Shown here: positions 1 through 7,274 of the stretch, piece after piece | How the letters are laid out: the number at the start of each line of letters is the position of its first letter | Numbering within the stretch: position 1 is the first letter of the stretch | Source of the DNA: an uncultured Methanomassiliicoccales archaeon | GTDB lineage: Archaea > Thermoplasmatota > Thermoplasmata > Methanomassiliicoccales > Methanomethylophilaceae | Direction: 5' to 3' | DNA length: 22,165 nt | Assembly: GCA_959597175.1 (NCBI GenBank) | Contig: CAUFXM010000016.1 | Location: 1-22,165, forward strand | Made by a program: the position numbers and the translations under genes | Notes under the pieces: model-generated | Database searches by the model: none | The model's input: the letters and a program-made list of their open reading frames with translations, nothing else | Told to the model about the DNA's origin: nothing

Positions 1-70
1 CGCGGATGCCAGACCGGGATCATCGATCTGGCGGCCTTATGAATTCAACGGAGCTCCGGACGCACAACCA

Positions 71-79
71 TTTAAGGCA
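71..79 (+). promoter_or_regulatory. TATA-like box for mrp
   Basis: The A/T-rich element TTTAAGGCA lies about 35 bases before the ATG at 111. This would place transcription start near 100, just before that ATG, and argues against the in-frame starts further upstream at 6, 39 and 96. It is inferred from spacing only. Confidence 0.4.
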
Positions 80-110
80 TAGGCCAGCAATCCGGATGCC
101 CAAGGATAAA

Positions 111-938
111 ATGACAGCAGGACCGCTTCTCACAGAGGAATCGATACAGGAGGAGACCAAACTCCAGGACGCTCTCGGCCAGATCAAGCACATCATCATC
201 GTGATGAGCGGGAAGGGCGGCGTCGGGAAGAGCACCGTGTCCTCCAACCTGGCGGCGACGCTCGCCATGCAGGGCAACCAGGTGGGCATCATGGACGTGG
301 ACATCACCGGACCCAACATCCCCAAGATGTTCGGTGTCGAGAGCGAGCAGCTCCATGTGGTCGACGAGAGGCTCATCCCCGTGACCGTGCCCCCGTCCCT
401 GAAGATCATGTCCATGGCGTTCCTGCTCCCAGACAGGGACTCGCCGGTGATGTGGCGCGGACCCGTGAAGATGGGGGCGATCAAGCAGTTCATCGAGGAT
501 GTGAACTGGGGGTACCTCGACTACCTCGTCGTGGACATGCCCCCGGGCACCGGTGACGAGGCGCTGTCCATCGTACAGCTGATGCCCAAGGCGGACGGGA
601 TGGTCATCGTGACCACCCCTCAGGATGTCGCACTGCTCGACAGCAGGAAGTCCCTCAGGTTCGGGGCCGAGACCCACATCCCGATCATCGGGATCGTCGA
701 GAACATGAGCGGGTTCGTCTGCCCGCACTGCGGCGAGGTCACCGACATCTTCAAGTCCGGAGGCGGGGAGAGGGCAGCGAAAGAGCTGAACGTCCAGTTC
801 CTGGGCAGGGTGCCTATCGAGCCCGGGGTCGCAGAGAGCGGCGACAGCGGCATGCCTGTGGTCCTGAAGTACCCTGACTCCGCATCCGCCAAGGCCTTCG
901 AGTCCATAATCGAGAAGATCGTCAAGACAGTGAACTGA
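111..938 (+). CDS. Mrp/NBP35-family ATP-binding iron-sulfur cluster carrier
   Basis: Predicted cytosolic P-loop ATPase of the Mrp/NBP35/ApbC family (275 aa), whose members bind a labile [4Fe-4S] cluster and pass it to apo-proteins. A deviant Walker A, GKGGVGKS, is at residues 34-41; the Walker B-like VVDMPPGTGDE follows near 140-150. The metal-binding CPHC pair is at 204-207, so it is a full-length family member. The frame is open back to base 6, but ATG 111 is chosen because an AAGGA ribosome site precedes it closely and a TATA-like element sits at 71; ATG 96 is the alternative. One base separates its stop from the next ATG, so it is co-transcribed and probably translationally coupled with the NifX-like gene, a pairing common in archaea. 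The assignment is firm; its client proteins are unknown. Confidence 0.93.
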   Translation: MTAGPLLTEESIQEETKLQDALGQIKHIIIVMSGKGGVGKSTVSSNLAATLAMQGNQVGIMDVDITGPNIPKMFGVESEQLHVVDERLIPVTVPPSLKIMSMAFLLPDRDSPVMWRGPVKMGAIKQFIEDVNWGYLDYLVVDMPPGTGDEALSIVQLMPKADGMVIVTTPQDVALLDSRKSLRFGAETHIPIIGIVENMSGFVCPHCGEVTDIFKSGGGERAAKELNVQFLGRVPIEPGVAESGDSGMPVVLKYPDSASAKAFESIIEKIVKTVN

Positions 939-939
939 G

Positions 940-1293
940 ATGAAGGTCATCGTCATCTCCGAGGGGGAGTCTCTGGACTCCTACGTGGCCGACGACTTCG
1001 GCCACGCACCCTACTTCCTCCTGGTGGACACCGACACCCTGGACTACCACGTCATCGTCAACGAGTACAAAGATTCGTTGGAGGGCGCCGGATTCGCTGT
1101 CGCCAAGGCCATAGTCGGCCTGGGCGACGTGGACGCCGTCATCACCGGCGGGATTGGCATGCACGGCATCCAGATCCTGAAGGAGGGCGGCATCGACGTG
1201 TCCTACGACGAGGAGGGCACTGTCGAGCAGTGCGTCACGGACTACGTCCGGCGCATCGAGAGAAGGAAGTCCTTCGAGGAAAAGAAGGAATGA
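940..1293 (+). CDS. NifX/NifB-like dinitrogenase FeMo-cofactor biosynthesis family protein
   Basis: A small protein (117 aa) of the NifX/NafY/NifB C-terminal family (Nitro_FeMo-Co domain), a ribonuclease-H-like fold that can bind iron-sulfur or FeMo precursors. Family hallmarks are the N-terminal beta strand MKVIVISEG, the conserved FGHAPYFLLVD segment (about residues 20-30) and the glycine-rich VITGGIGMHG segment (about 68-77). The tail after residue 100 is basic and acidic and probably disordered. It starts one base after the mrp stop. No nitrogenase gene is in the window, so the probable role is general Fe-S or metal-cluster handling with the neighbouring Mrp rather than nitrogen fixation. 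That role is inferred from the pairing. Confidence 0.85.
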   Translation: MKVIVISEGESLDSYVADDFGHAPYFLLVDTDTLDYHVIVNEYKDSLEGAGFAVAKAIVGLGDVDAVITGGIGMHGIQILKEGGIDVSYDEEGTVEQCVTDYVRRIERRKSFEEKKE

Positions 1294-1304
1294 AACGGAA
1301 GGGC

Positions 1305-1325
1305 GGAGGGGTCAGACCCCCCTCC
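1305..1325. terminator. Possible bidirectional terminator between nifX-like gene and queE
   Basis: GGAGGGG (1305-1311) can pair with CCCCTCC (1319-1325). The hairpin lies between two convergent genes and covers the queE stop codon. No clear U-tract follows on either side, so support is weak. Confidence 0.35.
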
Positions 1326-1938
1326 TGTCCCCCCATATTATCTTGTGCAGCTGCGGAAGGACCCTGACGTCCAGACGCTCCATCAGGACCCGGTCCACCA
1401 GCCATCCCAGCCTCTCTGTACCCCCGACCGGCCCGAATATCACGTTCGTGTCGGGCGTGTGCTCCCTAAGGAACCCGACTGCGAAGTCCAGGTCGGCCTC
1501 GTCCTTGATCACGAACTTCAGCTGGTCCTTCCTCGAGAGGAGGGCCAGGTTGGAGATCATCATCCTGTCTGTCATACCGGACGAGGGGCACTTGATGTCC
1601 ATGCTGATCATTATCAGGGGATCGCCCGGGACCTCGGACAGGTCCACCGACCCGTTGGTCTCCAGTACCACCTGGACGCCCCGGGAGACGAGCCTGCGCA
1701 TGAGCTCCACCGCGTCCGGCTGGAGCATCGGCTCCCCTCCTGTGAGGCACACGCGGAAGCAGTCCCCGACCTTGTCCAGGACATCGTCCACGGACATGTC
1801 CCTGCCGCCGTCGAACGAGTAGTCCGTGTCGCACCAGGAGCACCTGAGGTTGCATCCGACCGTCCTCACGAACACTGTGGGGGCGCCCATCGTGAGGCCC
1901 TCCCCCTGTATGGAGCCGAATATCTCGCAGATCCTCAT
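1312..1938 (-). CDS. queE: 7-carboxy-7-deazaguanine synthase (radical SAM)
   Basis: QueE converts 6-carboxytetrahydropterin to 7-carboxy-7-deazaguanine, the radical-SAM ring contraction in preQ0 synthesis. In archaea preQ0 is inserted into tRNA and matured to archaeosine at position 15. The 208-aa protein opens with MRICEIFGSIQGEG, typical of QueE. Its [4Fe-4S] motif CxxxCxxC is C29, C33 and C36, and the glycine-rich CLTGGEPMLQ segment (SAM-binding GGE motif) follows. Its ATG overlaps the queC stop in an ATGA, so it is translationally coupled as the last gene of the queD-queC-queE run. Length is normal for the short archaeal form. Confidence 0.95.
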   Translation of the reverse strand: MRICEIFGSIQGEGLTMGAPTVFVRTVGCNLRCSWCDTDYSFDGGRDMSVDDVLDKVGDCFRVCLTGGEPMLQPDAVELMRRLVSRGVQVVLETNGSVDLSEVPGDPLIMISMDIKCPSSGMTDRMMISNLALLSRKDQLKFVIKDEADLDFAVGFLREHTPDTNVIFGPVGGTERLGWLVDRVLMERLDVRVLPQLHKIIWGDRRGV

Positions 1939-2621
1939 AGGAGATTCTCGCCGTGTTCGTACTCGATCTCGTCCCTGTACCCCGCCTCCTTGAAGCCCTG
2001 GAGCCTGAGGCGGCAGGAGTCGCAGTGCCCGCAGGCCTTCTCCCCGCCGTTGTAGCAGGACCAGGTCATATGCAGCGGGGCGCCCAGCCTCTTGCCGCGC
2101 CTGACGATGTCCGCCTTGCTGTCATGGAGGATCGGGGTCATTATCCTGATCGGGCTGCCCTCGACACCGGCCTTGGTCCCCTTGGCCAGCATGGCCTGGT
2201 AGGCCTCGAAGAACGCGGGGGTGCAATCCGGATAGCCGGAGAAGTCCACCGAATTGGCGCCGATGTAGATCCTGTCGGCGTCGATCGACTCGCAGAGCCC
2301 GGCGGCTATGCTCAGGAACACGATGTTCCTTGCCGGGACGTACGTCACTGGTATCTTGGCGTCGAGCTCCCCCTCCCTGTCCATCGGGACGTCGATGTCC
2401 CTCCTGGTCAGTGCCGAGCGGAACGAGCTCAGGTCCAGATCGATGACCACGTGGTCCACGTCGTAGAAGTCGCAGACGTTCTGGGCGGACTCCAGCTCCT
2501 TCGTGTGCCTCTGGCCGTACCTGAAGCTGATCGCCGTGACCTCGCACCCGTCGGCGAGCGCCTGGGCCAGCGTCGTGGTGGAGTCCAGTCCGCCGGACAG
2601 CAGGACCACCGCCTTCGGCAT
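1935..2621 (-). CDS. queC: 7-cyano-7-deazaguanine (preQ0) synthase
   Basis: QueC uses ATP and ammonia to turn 7-carboxy-7-deazaguanine into preQ0. The 228-aa protein has the N-type ATP-pyrophosphatase PP-loop SGGLDSTT at residues 9-16. A C-terminal zinc site is formed by C189, C197, C200 and C203. The frame stays open upstream to 3047, but that part is a shadow of queD; the ATG at 2621 begins the canonical MPKAVVLLSGGLDS sequence. The A of this ATG is also the last base of a CGA codon in the queD frame, exactly where a TGATG stop/start overlap would be expected. It overlaps queE by 4 bases downstream. Confidence 0.95.
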   Translation of the reverse strand: MPKAVVLLSGGLDSTTTLAQALADGCEVTAISFRYGQRHTKELESAQNVCDFYDVDHVVIDLDLSSFRSALTRRDIDVPMDREGELDAKIPVTYVPARNIVFLSIAAGLCESIDADRIYIGANSVDFSGYPDCTPAFFEAYQAMLAKGTKAGVEGSPIRIMTPILHDSKADIVRRGKRLGAPLHMTWSCYNGGEKACGHCDSCRLRLQGFKEAGYRDEIEYEHGENLL

Positions 2622-3100
2622 CGGAGCACCTCCGTGTACCAGGCGGTCTGCCCGCGCTCCTCGTCCAGTCCCACGGAGACGGACCTGACGTTGGATGGGA
2701 AACTGACCTCTGCCACCAGCCTCAGCGTCATCATCTTCGCCATCTCCTCCGCGGTCGTGTTGGGGACGTCCAGGAGTGTGACGTCCATCCTGGGGAACAC
2801 GTACCTCTTGCCGCATGAGACGGCCTCCACGGACTCGTCGTCCACGCTGAGCCTGACGTCCTCCGAGAGTGTCGGCAGCAGGGTCTTGTGATCGAGCTCG
2901 TCGATCATCTGCTTGAGTGCCTTCTTCAGGACCACGAAGTCCATGATCATCCCCTCCTCGCCGATGTCCCCCTCCAGCCTGAGCCTGACTATGTACGAGT
3001 GGCCGTGGAGCCTGGAGCACTTCTCGTGCCTGGGTATGAAATGGCATGCAGAGAACCTGATGCCCGAATATCCTCCGTCGATCTCTAGAAACATCCTCAT
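2429..3100 (-). CDS. queD: 6-carboxytetrahydropterin synthase-like (QueD/PTPS family), read-through into queC
   Basis: A QueD/PTPS-family enzyme that would make 6-carboxytetrahydropterin from dihydroneopterin triphosphate, the step before QueE. Zinc ligands H20, H32 and H34 and catalytic C28 form the QueD-type CxxxHGH motif, and the LDHKTL segment (69-74) carries the conserved Asp-His pair. The recognisable domain ends near residue 160 (bases 3100-2621). There the codon is CGA, directly overlapping the queC ATG as CGATG; one C-to-T change would give the usual TGATG overlap. As written, the frame continues 63 more codons inside queC to a TGA at 2429, adding an Arg/Trp/Ser-rich tail that looks like antisense-of-meaning sequence. 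It overlaps mtxX by 4 bases (ATGA) upstream. Family is certain; whether the tail is real is not. Confidence 0.88.
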   Translation of the reverse strand: MRMFLEIDGGYSGIRFSACHFIPRHEKCSRLHGHSYIVRLRLEGDIGEEGMIMDFVVLKKALKQMIDELDHKTLLPTLSEDVRLSVDDESVEAVSCGKRYVFPRMDVTLLDVPNTTAEEMAKMMTLRLVAEVSFPSNVRSVSVGLDEERGQTAWYTEVLRCRRRWSCCPADWTPPRRWPRRSPTGARSRRSASGTARGTRRSWSPPRTSATSTTWTTWSSIWT

Positions 3101-3855
3101 TCCTCCGTTAGCCTCATCGCAAGGGCGATTGAGTCCCTGTAATCGGTTTTGGCGCGGGAGGTGTCTATGAACACCTTCTCCGTGTTGACGACCGGTGCGC
3201 CCAGGGCCTTGGCCCCGCCCACCATGTGCATCGTCCTGAATATTATGTTGCCTGTGATGCCCTCGGGCGCGATGACGATGTCGGCCTCCCTTACGGCGTC
3301 CTCTATCAGTATCTGGCTGTGGTACGCGTCATAGCCCTCTGAGACCAGGCGCCTGACTATGGACCTGGCGCTCTCGATGGACCTGTCCACGGCCTTGCAC
3401 CTGCCGACGTCCTCGCATCTCCCTCCGGACATGACCGCTATGCGGGCCCCCATCCCGACCCTCCTGGCAAGATCGGCGGACCTGACGGCCAGATCGAACC
3501 GCTGGTCCTCGGTCCACCCCTCGTCTATGCCCACTGGGGACAGGATTATCAGCCTGCCTCCCCTGGGCTCCATGAAGGCCACCCTCTCCAGACCCTTGAG
3601 TCCAAGCCCCTTCTTGAGGATGGGCAGGAGCATGGACGACGACATGTCCCCGCGGATCGCGGCATCTATTCTGCCGGACACCAGGTCGGAGACCAGTTCG
3701 TTCGGGTCGTCGTATATGCGGACGTCGCAGCCTTCCATGGCCAGAACGCTCCGCTCCACGTTGCCGGCGTCCGAACCGCGGCCTATGCCGACCCTCGCAT
3801 CAGGAAGGTCTCCGCTCAACAGGGTCTTCGAAGTGAACATCTGAAGCGACCCCAT
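3097..3855 (-). CDS. mtxX: Methanogenesis marker protein 4 (MtxX family)
   Basis: A 252-aa protein of the MtxX / methanogenesis-marker-4 family, which is nearly confined to methanogens and related to phosphate acetyl/butyryltransferases. The biochemical role is unproven; the old name refers to a methyltransferase that was never demonstrated. Visible family segments are RVGIGRGSD near residue 20, GRIDAAIRGDMSSS near 60-73, and the PTA/PTB-like IVIAPEGITGNIIFRTMH near 195-212. ATG 3855 was used; the in-frame ATG at 3840 (MFTSKTLL) is also possible because neither has a strong ribosome site. It starts 13 bases after the nitroreductase stop and overlaps queD by 4 bases, so it is part of the same transcript as the preQ0 genes. 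Confidence 0.9.
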   Translation of the reverse strand: MGSLQMFTSKTLLSGDLPDARVGIGRGSDAGNVERSVLAMEGCDVRIYDDPNELVSDLVSGRIDAAIRGDMSSSMLLPILKKGLGLKGLERVAFMEPRGGRLIILSPVGIDEGWTEDQRFDLAVRSADLARRVGMGARIAVMSGGRCEDVGRCKAVDRSIESARSIVRRLVSEGYDAYHSQILIEDAVREADIVIAPEGITGNIIFRTMHMVGGAKALGAPVVNTEKVFIDTSRAKTDYRDSIALAMRLTEE

Positions 3856-3868
3856 CTGTTAGTCGGAT

Positions 3869-4471
3869 TTACATTTTCGCGTGGGCCACGGACACGATGC
3901 GATCGCCGGACAGCTTGTCCTTAGGTCCTGCCGGCTCGACGATCCTGCCGAACACCATCTGCGCCACCAGCCTCTGACCGTCCGGGATGCCGAACACCTC
4001 TGCCACCCTGGCGTCTATCAGGGGGTTGTAGTGTTGTATGTTCGCACCCAGGCCCATGTCGCGGATCGCCACCCAGGCCGCGAACTGCAGCATGGCGTTC
4101 CCATGCTCCGCCCACTGCGGGAAGAGGTCCCGGTAGGATGGGTACTTCTCGATGAGCCCCTCCGTCACCTGGTCCATCTCGTAGAACAGGATGGTCCCCG
4201 CTGCCGCCGAGAATCCCGCCAGCTTGGCCTCCGTCCTCTTGAACGCCTCCGGATCGCCCACCTTCTCCCTGAGTGCGTCCCCCACGATCCCCCAGAACCT
4301 CCTGTGGTCGTCCCCCAACAGGAAATACGCCCTGGCGGACTGGGAGTTGAAGGATGACGGGACCGCCCCTGCGATGGACCTGACCCTAGCTACGACCTCG
4401 TCCGCCGGTACCCCGCGGTCATCGAGGGCGTATTCGGAGCGTCTTGCTGCGACTGCGTCGACGAACTGCAT
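3869..4471 (-). CDS. Nitroreductase family flavoprotein
   Basis: A 200-aa protein resembling FMN-dependent nitroreductase-family oxidoreductases (the Hbn1/YdgI-type branch). It has the N-terminal FMN-phosphate-binding RRSEYAL segment (residues 10-16), a PSSFNSQSAR segment near 38-47 that contacts FMN, and the GLGANIQHYNPLID region near 140-153 typical of the dimer interface. The substrate cannot be told. Its own promoter (TATA at 4493-4505) lies about 25 bases before the ATG, giving an almost leaderless mRNA. It begins a tightly spaced run nitroreductase-mtxX-queD-queC-queE. Whether it functions with MtxX or is only co-transcribed is unknown. Confidence 0.88.
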   Translation of the reverse strand: MQFVDAVAARRSEYALDDRGVPADEVVARVRSIAGAVPSSFNSQSARAYFLLGDDHRRFWGIVGDALREKVGDPEAFKRTEAKLAGFSAAAGTILFYEMDQVTEGLIEKYPSYRDLFPQWAEHGNAMLQFAAWVAIRDMGLGANIQHYNPLIDARVAEVFGIPDGQRLVAQMVFGRIVEPAGPKDKLSGDRIVSVAHAKM

Positions 4472-4492
4472 GGATGTTCCACATGCTCGCGC

Positions 4493-4505
4493 GTATATAC
4501 AAATT
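4493..4505 (-). promoter_or_regulatory. TATA box for the nitroreductase-mtxX-queDCE run
   Basis: On the minus strand the sequence AATTTGTATATAC ends about 22 bases before the nitroreductase ATG at 4471. This is archaeal TATA spacing for a leaderless or very short-leader transcript. Confidence 0.6.
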
Positions 4506-4535
4506 GGGAAAACAGGAACATTGGAGCAGGGGACG

Positions 4536-5519
4536 TCACGGCCTGATCTGGTCGAACAGGTAGTCCTCCCATCCCCTCTCGCCCAGGACGATCTCCAGCT
4601 CGGGAGGTGTGAGCATGGGCTTGCGGTAGCGGGCCGAATCGTCCATTGCTATGCGGGGGCAGGCGGTGTTGACGAACGCGTCCACCCCGTAGGCCATCAG
4701 CGACGTGGGGTCCACCTCCTCGATGACCAGCCTGCTGACCTCCTTCCCGTGGGACCTCAGCATGGCCTCCACACGGTCGGCCTCGGCCGTGCGGTTCTGC
4801 CCGACCTTGCTGCAGACCAGGACCATGAACCTCTGCGCGTCCCTGGCCGACTGTATGACGGCGAAACGCCTGCGGAGTATCCTGTCCCTCCGCTCCGCCA
4901 TGTCCGTGACCTCCCCGGTGACCGGGTTCAGGACGAGAACCGGCTTGTCCATCCCGAACGCCGCGGCGAGGGGGTGGAAGTCGCCCTCGCCGATGTACAG
5001 GTACCCGTCCACCTCCCCGTCCACTGCCTCCGCCGCGCTGCAGTTGCATCCGAGCACCTGTCCTGGGTGGGCTATCCTCCTGTCCCCCTGCCCGACCATG
5101 ACCGTCCTCCCTGATGACTCCAGCATCCCGGCGACCTTCGGGATCAGACCGAGGTGCTGGACCGTGGCCAGGAGGCCGACCCTGGCAGGGAGCCCGGAGA
5201 GGGACCCGATGACGGATGGGTCCACGTCCGCATCCGAGCGGGACTCCACGTAGAGGACGTTCGGATCGTCCCCCTGGGACGGTATGGGCGAGTGCCCGAA
5301 GTGAACGAGGGCATCGGCCCATCCGTGATAGTCGAACAGGTCGCATGCGCCGTAGCAGGGACGGCCGACGATGACGACGGAGGCGCCGGTGCGCTCCTCG
5401 AGAATCCTAGAAATATCGGGGGCCCAGATCTTCAGGCCCTCCGGCATCTGGATCGCGACGGAGGAGAACCCCCCGTCGCCTATCCAGCGTGATACGGTTT
5501 CCAGTTCGAAATCGAACAT
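4536..5519 (-). CDS. dph2: Diphthamide biosynthesis protein Dph2 (3-amino-3-carboxypropyl transferase)
   Basis: Archaeal Dph2 (327 aa) is a noncanonical radical-SAM enzyme that transfers the 3-amino-3-carboxypropyl group of SAM to a histidine of elongation factor aEF2, the first step of diphthamide formation. The three widely spaced cluster cysteines are visible: C59 (GACD), C158 or C160 (LGCNCSAAEA), and C287 (TACPRI). The first and last fall at the same numbers as in the characterised Pyrococcus horikoshii enzyme. The ATG follows the rpl10e TAA with no gap (TAAATG), so translation is coupled to a ribosomal protein gene. The putative nitroreductase promoter begins 31 bases beyond its stop. 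Assignment is secure. Confidence 0.95.
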   Translation of the reverse strand: MFDFELETVSRWIGDGGFSSVAIQMPEGLKIWAPDISRILEERTGASVVIVGRPCYGACDLFDYHGWADALVHFGHSPIPSQGDDPNVLYVESRSDADVDPSVIGSLSGLPARVGLLATVQHLGLIPKVAGMLESSGRTVMVGQGDRRIAHPGQVLGCNCSAAEAVDGEVDGYLYIGEGDFHPLAAAFGMDKPVLVLNPVTGEVTDMAERRDRILRRRFAVIQSARDAQRFMVLVCSKVGQNRTAEADRVEAMLRSHGKEVSRLVIEEVDPTSLMAYGVDAFVNTACPRIAMDDSARYRKPMLTPPELEIVLGERGWEDYLFDQIRP

Positions 5520-6038
5520 TTACAGGATGAGTTCCTGTCCCTTCTCGACATCGATGTAGCAGGGGGAGGGGAACTTCATGGATGCCCTCCAGAGGGCGTC
5601 CTTGGCGAAGACCGCCTTCTCAGCAGGGACACGGACGGTCAGGATGGCCTGGTCGCGCTCGAGCCTGGCAGCAGTACCGACGGTCTTCCCGAATCCCTGG
5701 CGCATTCCACTGGACACACGGTCCGCTCCTGCGCCGGTGGCGAGCTTGTTCTCCCTCAGGACGACGTGGGGGTACGCCCTGACGGTCATGTGATAGTTGG
5801 CGACGCCGACCTGACCGTTGAGGACCTTGTTGGCGGCGATACGGCCGGCCTCGATGGAGGTGTGCCTGATCTGGACACGGTTCTTCACCCTGAGGGTGAG
5901 GACCACGGGGAAGTCCTCCTTGAGGTTCCCCATCTCGTACTGGGAGACCCTGCTTGCAGGAACACCTCCCATGTACTCACGGCGTGTGTACGCCTGACCT
6001 TTGATCTGCCTGTACATCGATGCGGGCTTTCTTACCAT
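5520..6038 (-). CDS. rpl10e: 50S ribosomal protein L10e (uL16)
   Basis: Archaeal large-subunit protein L10e/uL16 (172 aa), which sits near the peptidyl-transferase centre and tRNA acceptor arms. The N terminus MVRKPASMYRQIKGQAYTRR and the KFPSPCYIDVEKG C-terminal segment are characteristic. The frame is open to 6065, but ATG 6038 is chosen: it gives the canonical N terminus and has an AGGTGG ribosome site (6049-6044) with a 5-base spacer. Unlike most genes here, it has a leader of about 50 bases after its TATA box at 6113-6121, with a small hairpin in it. Its TAA stop abuts the dph2 ATG. Confidence 0.97.
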   Translation of the reverse strand: MVRKPASMYRQIKGQAYTRREYMGGVPASRVSQYEMGNLKEDFPVVLTLRVKNRVQIRHTSIEAGRIAANKVLNGQVGVANYHMTVRAYPHVVLRENKLATGAGADRVSSGMRQGFGKTVGTAARLERDQAILTVRVPAEKAVFAKDALWRASMKFPSPCYIDVEKGQELIL

Positions 6039-6043
6039 TTGAA

Positions 6044-6049
6044 CCACCT
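6044..6049 (-). promoter_or_regulatory. Shine-Dalgarno site fixing the rpl10e start
   Basis: AGGTGG on the minus strand lies five bases before ATG 6038. No comparable site precedes the longer in-frame start at 6065. Confidence 0.75.
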
Positions 6050-6066
6050 TGGATAGTGAATGCAAT

Positions 6067-6084
6067 CGGAGCGCCTTGGCTCCG
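6067..6084 (-). other. Hairpin in the rpl10e 5' leader
   Basis: CGGAGC and GCTCCG (6067-6072 and 6079-6084) form a perfect 6-bp stem with a 6-base loop between the TATA box and the ribosome site. An autoregulatory role is only a guess. Confidence 0.35.
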
Positions 6085-6112
6085 TGTCAACTGACCTGCC
6101 GATACCAGTCCC

Positions 6113-6121
6113 TAATATAAG
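6113..6121 (-). promoter_or_regulatory. TATA box for rpl10e-dph2
   Basis: CTTATATTA on the minus strand is a good archaeal TATA box about 78 bases before ATG 6038. It predicts transcription start near 6090 and a structured leader of about 50 bases. Confidence 0.6.
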
Positions 6122-6230
6122 CGTTTCGTCAGTAGCTTAACGCGCGACAGTTAAGCGCACGTGTATAGAAGCCGCGGGTTGCTGGAATGCCCGAACCAAT
6201 AAGTAGCCTTCGCATCAATATGGTGCGCAC

Positions 6231-7235
6231 ATGCAGCCGTTCAATTTCAAGGTGGTCCGCAGAGATGACGACAAGGCCCAGGTCCCGGTTTCGGTGGCAG
6301 GCCAGACTATGGTGGACGTACAACGGCTGCTGACGGACATAGGCGCGCAGATGATCCGTAAGGAGCTGAGGCTCCAGGGCCCCGTGCCAGGCGAGCTCAT
6401 GCACAGGTTCGACCTGTCCATGGACCTGTCCCGCGGCAGGGACGTAGGAGCTGTCACCGAGGGGGAGGACACCCTCATGCTTGACGCACTGAACCAGCTC
6501 CTGAGGGAGATGGACATGGCGGCCATGCCGGAGGCCCGCGACCCCCCGTCGAACCATCTGGACGCGTTGGGGCGGAGGGCGATCTCCCGCGACCTGCTGG
6601 CACTCTACGACCACTTGGAGGGGTACGACCTGTACTACTCGGCTGGAGGGGACCCCCGCAGACTCAGGTTGAACCGCAGACAGATCCTCGAGAGCGAGGC
6701 GGACGACCAGTCGAGGTCGTTCCCAGGAGCCCTCATCGGCGTCATCCGCCAGGACCCTATCAGGAAGCACCGCTGGGTCGTATCGAACGGCGTGGATCGG
6801 ATACCAATCACATTCGCCAGCAACATTGCCCAGTCGGACATACCGATATTCTCGAGATCGGGACCCCTCATCGCATCCGGGACCGTGGTCACGTCGGAGG
6901 ACGGGACGGTGACAGAGCTCAGAGGGATCGTAGGATGCTATTCGTTCCCGTCGGTGAAGTTCCACAGGGTCATAACCCCCGGAGGCGACATCCCGCTCCT
7001 GAACCCTGTCGAAGGGACGCCTGGGTATGACGACAGGAAGGAGCTCTGGACACTGGACTGCGAGGACCTCGGCATCTCGGTGGCCAAGCCCGGCTGGGAC
7101 CAGTGCGTCATGGCGTTCCATGAGTACTTCGCGTTCCTGTGGGACACGTACGCGGGCGACGACGGGGACTTCGAAGGGGAGGAGAAGGAGATCAGGGACC
7201 TCCTCCTGTCGATGGCCCCGGTGGTTGTGGAGTGA
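6231..7235 (+). CDS. Unknown protein, paralogue A of a tandem pair
   Basis: I do not recognise the function of this 334-aa protein. It has no signal peptide or membrane span and is probably cytosolic. It is clearly homologous to the next gene. Shared segments are an N-terminal helix ending in ELRLQGPVP (about residues 45-53), a central beta-rich stretch with GTVVTSEDGTVTELRG and GCYSF (about 218-242), and a C-terminal module with PVEGTPGY, a DLG turn, and WDQC..AFH.YF.FLW (about 291-307). The tail after about 310 is acidic. A weak TATA-like CAATAAGTAG lies about 28 bases before the ATG, implying a leaderless mRNA. It is divergent from rpl10e. The absence of a recognisable catalytic motif suggests a lineage-specific family. 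Confidence 0.8.
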   Translation: MQPFNFKVVRRDDDKAQVPVSVAGQTMVDVQRLLTDIGAQMIRKELRLQGPVPGELMHRFDLSMDLSRGRDVGAVTEGEDTLMLDALNQLLREMDMAAMPEARDPPSNHLDALGRRAISRDLLALYDHLEGYDLYYSAGGDPRRLRLNRRQILESEADDQSRSFPGALIGVIRQDPIRKHRWVVSNGVDRIPITFASNIAQSDIPIFSRSGPLIASGTVVTSEDGTVTELRGIVGCYSFPSVKFHRVITPGGDIPLLNPVEGTPGYDDRKELWTLDCEDLGISVAKPGWDQCVMAFHEYFAFLWDTYAGDDGDFEGEEKEIRDLLLSMAPVVVE

Positions 7236-7274
7236 CAGGCATCACCTTATCACGCTACGATGCGTTGACTGGTT

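Noticed and set aside
2622..3047. N-terminal extension of queC
   Set aside because: It is out of frame with queD over the same bases and adds a Gly/Arg-rich segment; queC proteins start at the PP-loop strand.
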